Shown: positions 5,820 through 8,473 of the stretch, one piece after another | Layout of the letters: each line of letters starts with the position of its first letter | Numbering within the stretch: the first letter of the stretch is position 1 | Source of the DNA: CAYRVF01 sp964427535 | GTDB lineage: Bacteria; Chloroflexota; Ktedonobacteria; Ktedonobacterales; JADMIN01 | Reading direction: 5' to 3' | NCBI GenBank assembly: GCA_964427535.1 | Contig: CAYRVF010000172.1 | Coordinates: 1-8,473 of the forward strand | Length of the DNA: 8,473 bases | Position numbers and translations under genes: made by a program | The notes under the pieces: model-generated | Databases searched by the model: none | What the model saw: only the letters and a program-made list of their open reading frames with translations | What the model was told of the DNA's origin: nothing

Positions 5820-6070
5820 AGCGAGTCCCTTTCGCGGAGCGTCGCACCGGGCAATGTGCCCTGACACTCGGCGTGCGATACGCTGTGCTGCCAGATTGTA
5901 TTCCGAAGCATACCGCGCGCGACGGACTCGAACCGCGCCTCCAGATGGGCACGGCCCCTGATAGCATGCGGCGCCGCGATGTACAAGACGACCATCCGGC
6001 GCTGGGAAGAATATCCTACCAGACGGCGCCGAATGACCCCTGAGGCCGTGGTTACGTCGACTGTCCGCAA
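5820..6070 (-). other. Intergenic region with an in-frame open stretch after the regulator stop
   Basis: Directly after the TAG of the ArsR-type gene, the same frame stays open for 84 codons and ends in the TGA overlapping the next gene's ATG. The peptide has a strand-like RMVVLYIAAPHA and a helix-like ARFESVARGML, which could be the remnant of a small alpha/beta domain. Its codon use is less GC-biased than its neighbours, and it has no ATG or ribosome-binding site at its beginning. I favour non-coding or decayed sequence. A TACAAT hexamer (reverse complement of 5895-5900) could be a -10 box for the downstream gene, without a clear -35. Confidence 0.3.
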
Positions 6071-7246
6071 CTAGCGGAGCTGGCCCGTGCCGAGGTAGCT
6101 TTCGAGGAGCTGCGCGGCGTGCCGCGCGATCTCCGGGCGCAGCGCGTAGTAGGTCAGCCGTTCGCGGTCGTAGAGCGTCACCAACCCCGCCGCGCGTAGC
6201 CGCACCATATGGTGCTTGGTCGTCGCTTTGGTGAGGCCGAGCCGCTCGGAGAGCTCGGTGAGATACATCTCGCGCTCAGAGAGCAGCCGCAAGATACGCA
6301 GGCGCGTGGGGTCGCCCAGAGCCTCGAAGTAGCGCAGGATATCTTCTCCTGGCGCGCCGGGGTCCGCAGAGTGTGTCTCCGCGTCGACAATCGCCTGCTC
6401 GACGGGCACGCAGAAGGTGAGCGTGCCGTGCCAGAAGTGATAGAAGACGGCGGGACGGCAGAAGTAACTGGGCGCGAAGACGATGCGGCGTAGGCCCGCG
6501 GGCCGCTGCCACTGCACGCCACGCATCGTCTGCTCGATGAACGGTTCGAGTGGGCGCTCGGCGCGTTGGCGTTCCAGCACCTCCGCCTCGCGACGGAGCA
6601 AGGGACGGATGCGCGGCGCCTCGTTCTGGAAGACCGTCTCATGCCAGATGCGGAGCGCCCCGAGCAGCTCGGCGCGTGTCTCGTCGAGGTGCTCGATCAC
6701 GTGGCGCACAGTTGGCCGGGCGTCGTCGGAGTACCGCGCGAGCAGCCGGGTGAGCGCGCTCTCGCGCCCCGTGCCGCGCTCCTCCAGGGCGAGCTGCAGC
6801 AGGTCGAGCCAGTCCGCGCCGAGCCCTTCGGAGTCGAGCAGCGCCTCAGCCATCTGGTCGCTGGGTAACTCGCCGAGCCAGTCGAGAAAATGCTCGGGAT
6901 CGCGCGGCTCCGGGGACTGCCAGACCAGCGAGATGAGCGTGGCATGCAGCGAACCCGACTGCCCGTTGCCCAGATACGTGCCGAGCACCCTCAACGCGTT
7001 CGGGTCGGCCGCGTTGAGGCGCGTCCGCGCCGACTCGATCCAGCCGCGGCCGATATCATAGTCGGCGTAGTCATACTCGGGAGAGGCCAGCGCGACATGC
7101 AGAGCAAGCAGCAGATCATACGTCTCACACGCCAGAATCTCGACCTCTGGCGTCCTGCCACGTCGGAGATCAATTGCGCGCGGCGCCGGAGGGCGCGACT
7201 CACTCCGCGCCTCGGCCGAGCTCGCGCCGTACTCTCGATTGGTCAC
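6071..7246 (-). CDS. Long ArsR-type winged-helix transcriptional regulator
   Basis: This is a 391-residue protein. The C-terminal winged helix-turn-helix spans about 302-370: FEALGDPTRLRILRLLSERE, then the helix-turn-helix LTELSERLGLTKATTKHHMVRLRAAGLV and a wing with YDRERLTYYAL. This is a textbook ArsR/SmtB core. Classical ArsR proteins are about 100 residues, so the roughly 300 N-terminal residues are an extra, mostly helical sensor or dimerisation region, as in ArsR-like proteins of the DUF5937 type. RRIVFAPSYFCRP (253-265) is the segment just before the DNA-binding domain in that group. A cluster C263, H270, H273, C279 could bind metal. The start is GTG, supported by GAGGTGAG at 7249-7256. 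It is divergent from the membrane protein at 7591 and is a likely local regulator of it and of itself. Confidence 0.9.
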   Translation of the reverse strand: MTNREYGASSAEARSESRPPAPRAIDLRRGRTPEVEILACETYDLLLALHVALASPEYDYADYDIGRGWIESARTRLNAADPNALRVLGTYLGNGQSGSLHATLISLVWQSPEPRDPEHFLDWLGELPSDQMAEALLDSEGLGADWLDLLQLALEERGTGRESALTRLLARYSDDARPTVRHVIEHLDETRAELLGALRIWHETVFQNEAPRIRPLLRREAEVLERQRAERPLEPFIEQTMRGVQWQRPAGLRRIVFAPSYFCRPAVFYHFWHGTLTFCVPVEQAIVDAETHSADPGAPGEDILRYFEALGDPTRLRILRLLSEREMYLTELSERLGLTKATTKHHMVRLRAAGLVTLYDRERLTYYALRPEIARHAAQLLESYLGTGQLR

Positions 7247-7332
7247 GCCTCACCTCATTGCCGAGCGCTTCCCGCGGCATCGGGATAACTCCTCAGCCCA
7301 CACTGTCAGAACAGGCGTACGCGCCGTCTGTG

Positions 7333-7344
7333 TGATGTACATCA
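7333..7344. promoter_or_regulatory. Palindrome TGATGTACATCA, candidate operator of the ArsR-type regulator
   Basis: This is a perfect 12-bp palindrome overlapping the candidate -10 box of the regulator's promoter, about 90 bp upstream of its GTG start. A repressor bound here would block transcription, which fits autoregulation by ArsR-family proteins. A related motif on the opposite strand lies at 7488-7500. Confidence 0.45.
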
Positions 7345-7369
7345 TACCGTGCGCGTTGGTATCCGTCGA
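7341..7369 (-). promoter_or_regulatory. Candidate sigma70-type promoter of the ArsR-type regulator
   Basis: Reading the minus strand, TCGACG (7369-7364, 4 of 6 to TTGACA) is followed after 17 bp by TATGAT (7346-7341, 5 of 6 to TATAAT). Transcription would begin near 7334 and give a leader of roughly 87 bases before the GTG start. Confidence 0.45.
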
Positions 7370-7481
7370 GAGGTCACCGTATGCTCGTCTCCAGAGCGGG
7401 CACGAGCAGTCACCTTGGCTGCAAGTGCAGCACCCGGACCAGACACTCCCATGCGGGATCGCGCGACTCGCTCAGAGACGC

Positions 7482-7508
7482 TTGCGCGTATGACATGCAT
7501 GGTACGAT
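7482..7508 (+). promoter_or_regulatory. Candidate promoter and operator of the permease gene
   Basis: TTGCGC (7482-7487) and TACGAT (7503-7508) are separated by 15 bp; an alternative -10, GATACT (7506-7511), gives 18 bp. The spacer carries GTATGACATGCAT (7488-7500), including the palindrome CATGCATG (7494-7501). It matches the reverse complement of the palindromic region at 7335-7347 in 10 of 13 positions. A repressor binding here would sit between -35 and -10. Confidence 0.35.
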
Positions 7509-7590
7509 ACTTCTGTTGAGAACGTCGAGACTCCTGGGAAATCAGTCAGGCGGAGATGTCGTTCATCTCGGCACATGAAAGCAGGCAGCA

Positions 7591-8400
7591 ATGGGCGCAC
7601 AAGGCGCGGTCATCCTCGCGGCCTTCCTCGCCTCCACGGTGGAGTTTGTGGAGGCGTTCACCATCGTCCTGGTAGTAGGCGTGACGATCAACTGGAAGAG
7701 CTCGTTCCTGGGAACCGCGCTCGCCATCGTCGCGCTCGCCGTCCTCGTCGGCATTTTCGGCACGGCTCTCGTCACCTACGTGCCGCTCTCGGTGTTGCGC
7801 TTCGCCGTCGGTATTCTGCTGGTGCTCTTCGGCCTCAAGTGGCTCAAGAAGGCCATTCTGCGCTACGCGGGCCTGAAGGCGCTGCACGACGAAGAGGCGA
7901 TCTATGAGGAGCAACTCGCCGAGATGCGCGCTCGCGGTGAGACCCTCCCCAACAAGCTCGATCCGTTCGGCGTCGTTACCTCGTTCAAGAGCGTGCTGCT
8001 CGAAGGGCTCGAGGTCGCCTTTATCGTCATCACCTTCGGCGCGAACGCCGATGCTACCAATAAGGCGCATGGCATCGTGCTCGCGGCGATCGGCGCGGCG
8101 GTGGCATGTGTGGTGGTCGTCATCGCAGGTGCGCTGGCGCGCGCTCCCCTGCAGCGCGTCCCCGAGAACACGCTAAAGTACGTGGTCGGCGTGATGCTGA
8201 CCAGCTTCGGCACCTTCTGGGGTGGCGAAGGCGCGGGCATCCACTGGGCCGGAGAAGACCTCTTCTTGCTGGTGCTGATCGCGTTCTATCTGGCGGTAAC
8301 GGGCCTGCTGGTGATGTGGCTGCGAACATATGCGCCGCCACGCGTGCGCCCCAGCCGCTCCGAGCTCGATTCGCCAGTCACTGAGGAGGTCGCGGGATGA
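7591..8400 (+). CDS. Polytopic membrane protein, predicted cation permease (COG4280-like)
   Basis: This is a 269-residue hydrophobic protein with about six or seven membrane segments and a charged loop at 85-127. It appears to be built from two related halves. TVEFVEAFTIV (E18, E21) corresponds to LLEGLEVAFIV (E138, E141), and PLSVLRFAVGILLVLFGLKW (65-84) to PENTLKYVVGVMLTSFGTFW (191-210). Paired acidic ExxE motifs within membrane helices occur in FTR1-type iron permeases (EGLE) and in the GDT1/LysE-like families, where they bind cations. The overall pattern recalls the uncharacterised COG4280 membrane proteins. The substrate is unknown. An in-frame TGA lies just upstream (7576-7578), making this ATG the first available; its ribosome-binding site (AGCAGG) is weak. 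The stop overlaps the next ATG. It is divergent from an ArsR-type regulator. Confidence 0.8.
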   Translation: MGAQGAVILAAFLASTVEFVEAFTIVLVVGVTINWKSSFLGTALAIVALAVLVGIFGTALVTYVPLSVLRFAVGILLVLFGLKWLKKAILRYAGLKALHDEEAIYEEQLAEMRARGETLPNKLDPFGVVTSFKSVLLEGLEVAFIVITFGANADATNKAHGIVLAAIGAAVACVVVVIAGALARAPLQRVPENTLKYVVGVMLTSFGTFWGGEGAGIHWAGEDLFLLVLIAFYLAVTGLLVMWLRTYAPPRVRPSRSELDSPVTEEVAG

Positions 8401-8473
8401 ACCCCGTCACACGCGCCGTCAAGGCCACCTATAACTTCGTCGCGGGCGGCGATCCGATCATTCTGGTCGGCGT
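8397..8473 (+). CDS. Start of a gene coupled to the permease, probably a small membrane protein
   Basis: Only 25 codons are present before the window ends. The ATG overlaps the permease stop by four bases (ATGA) and has a strong GAGGAGGT site 6 bases upstream. The N-terminus (MNPVTRAVKATYNFV) is basic and amphipathic, and the visible end (DPIILVG) is starting to look hydrophobic, as before a first membrane helix. A membrane partner of the permease is likely, but the family cannot be named. Confidence 0.7.
   Translation, partial: MNPVTRAVKATYNFVAGGDPIILVG

Larger units (their letters stand above)
7247..7590. other. Divergent regulatory region between regulator and permease
   Basis: These 344 bp hold no convincing gene; the short open frames within have poor codon use and no homology-like motifs. 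They contain a good candidate promoter for the regulator, a weaker one for the permease, and two similar operator-like motifs, each listed separately. The stretch 7375-7480 shows nothing I can assign. Confidence 0.6.

Noticed and set aside
5870..5960. TTCGAGTCC on the minus strand, resembling a tRNA T-loop
   Set aside because: The flanking stem is imperfect and no D-arm, anticodon arm or acceptor partner is found at the right distance.
7239..7578. Short plus-strand open frames in the divergent gap
   Set aside because: They overlap the candidate promoters, have rare-codon-rich, uneven composition and lack ribosome-binding sites.
1..8473. CRISPR array, insertion sequence or prophage
   Set aside because: No regularly spaced repeats, no transposase or integrase motifs and no terminal inverted repeats with target duplications were seen.

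Overview
This is a GC-rich window of about 8.5 kb with short intergenic gaps, many ATGA/GTGA gene overlaps and strong G/C preference at third codon positions. Gene content (Gfo/Idh/MocA oxidoreductase, AhpD-like protein, long ArsR-type regulator, proline/alanine-rich disordered protein) and CCTCTCTCCC-type hairpin repeats would fit a Chloroflexota bacterium of the Thermomicrobia/Sphaerobacter kind. An actinobacterium is possible, and this placement is inference only. There are no rRNA or tRNA genes, CRISPR arrays, transposases or phage genes.

Layout. (1) Minus strand, 1-1227: the N-terminus of a flavin disulfide oxidoreductase (cut by the window edge), preceded by a complete Gfo/Idh/MocA dehydrogenase. 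(2) Divergent gap 1228-1437 with a TATAAT box and an 8-5-8 perfect inverted repeat. (3) Plus strand, 1438-3459: a tightly coupled four-gene operon of an AhpD/carboxymuconolactone-decarboxylase-like protein (CxxCxxxH), a 121-residue acidic helical protein, a 117-residue two-helix membrane protein and a 238-residue protein. The last protein combines a Rossmann-type N-terminus with a CPxxCxEPxxCP motif. The last three are not assignable to named families from sequence alone. (4) Minus strand, 3513-7246: a lone PD-(D/E)xK-like protein, a 468-residue largely disordered protein ending in a domain that resembles a subtilase propeptide, and a 391-residue ArsR-type regulator. (5) Divergent gap 7247-7590 with candidate promoters and matched operator-like sites. 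(6) Plus strand, 7591-end: a polytopic membrane protein with two ExxE-bearing halves, coupled to the start of another gene.

How they may work together. The 1438-3459 operon looks like one redox-related unit, because a dithiol enzyme, a membrane hairpin and a cysteine-rich nucleotide-binding-like protein are translationally coupled. The 6071-8473 block looks like a regulator/transporter pair: the ArsR-type gene and the permease are divergent, and a similar short motif lies at the probable promoter of each. The protein with the orphan propeptide-like domain has no protease beside it.

Best candidates for undescribed biology are the cysteine-motif protein with its operon, the orphan propeptide-like domain on a disordered carrier, and the ArsR/permease divergon.
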